Of a stretch of 64,000 bases of DNA, positions 63,935 through 64,000 are shown piece by piece. The position numbers and the translations under genes are program-made. Source of the DNA: Cladocopium goreaui (taxonomy: Eukaryota > Sar > Dinophyceae > Suessiales > Symbiodiniaceae); the NCBI GenBank assembly GCA_947184155.2, contig CAMXCT020006745.1:725681-789680 (forward strand), given 5' to 3'. The notes under the pieces are model-generated. The model was given only the letters and a program-made list of their open reading frames with translations, was not told the DNA's origin and did not search any database. How positions within the stretch are numbered: the first letter of the stretch is position 1; the number at the start of each line of letters is the position of its first letter.

Positions 63935-64000
63935 TGACACTAGTGATTTTAGTAACTTTAGTTGTTGATTTTAGCAGCACTACGTACCTATTTTTGTTTT

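Noticed and set aside
1..64000. CRISPR arrays, tRNA, rRNA, bacterial operons
   Set aside because: None seen. The tandem arrays lack repeat-spacer structure, and no tRNA- or rRNA-like segment was recognised by eye.

Overview
The window looks like nuclear DNA from a large, repeat-rich eukaryotic genome. There is no operon layout, no bacterial ribosome-binding sites and no long ORF. Instead, short GC-richer coding-like patches of 80-320 bp sit in AT-rich DNA full of microsatellites and roughly 100-150 bp inverted-repeat elements. Several patches start directly after pyrimidine-rich stretches ending in AG, and some can be joined in phase across GT...AG introns. All splice-supported patches are on the + strand. 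Short exons, one-way gene order and heavy MITE load suit a protist alga, with a dinoflagellate the best guess. That is inference: I found no rRNA, tRNA, spliced leader or recognisable marker gene.

Coding content. I list about 50 candidate exons or small ORFs. None could be assigned to a known family with confidence. The best supported are: a three-exon, phase-consistent set at 5961-6108, 7137-7232 and 7856-7965; a two-exon terminal model at 52281-52383 and 52554-52646; a pair at 3351-3430 and 3718-3838; and single exons at 14465, 24554, 25028, 26986, 29397, 33165, 39108, 47001, 47858, 58025, 58330, 59046, 62607 and 63094. Two stretches (40061-40615 and 55509-56141) stay coding-like in one frame but carry in-frame stops, so they look like decayed genes. 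ORFs of 35-60 codons arise by chance at this base composition. For single unspliced patches the evidence is base composition, residue make-up and splice signals, and confidence is moderate to low.

Mobile elements. At least eight families of small inverted-repeat elements are present, named M1-M8 here. M1 begins TACCCTCTGG and ends CCAGAGGGTA (about 110 bp, more than 25 full or partial copies). M2 is CTGGTTGGTGG...CCACCAACCAG (13 or more copies). M3 is TACAATGTGAGG...CCTCACATTGTA (about 11 copies). M4 is a hairpin CCCAGATGCTCCATG...(5 copies). M5 is TACTTGGTGG (2 copies). M6 to M8 are less regular. Nested copies at 17281-17526 and 26602-26916 give the exact M3 insertion site (TA) and show that M3 moved after M1 and M2.

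A larger composite element of 1.6-2.1 kb occurs three times (30910-32768, 34336-35930, 43512-45597). It has a conserved head, a tetranucleotide block, a satellite core, a 94-bp tandem array and a conserved tail. This is the best candidate for something undescribed.

Satellites. Main arrays are TATG/TAATG at 11.0-12.0 kb (with a 100-N assembly gap), a roughly 62-bp array at 15.1 kb, a roughly 75-bp array at 36.8 kb, CATA at 37.5 kb, 40-bp and 12-bp minisatellites at 42.1-42.9 kb, a T-rich block at 54.0-54.5 kb and GAGA at 55.2 kb.
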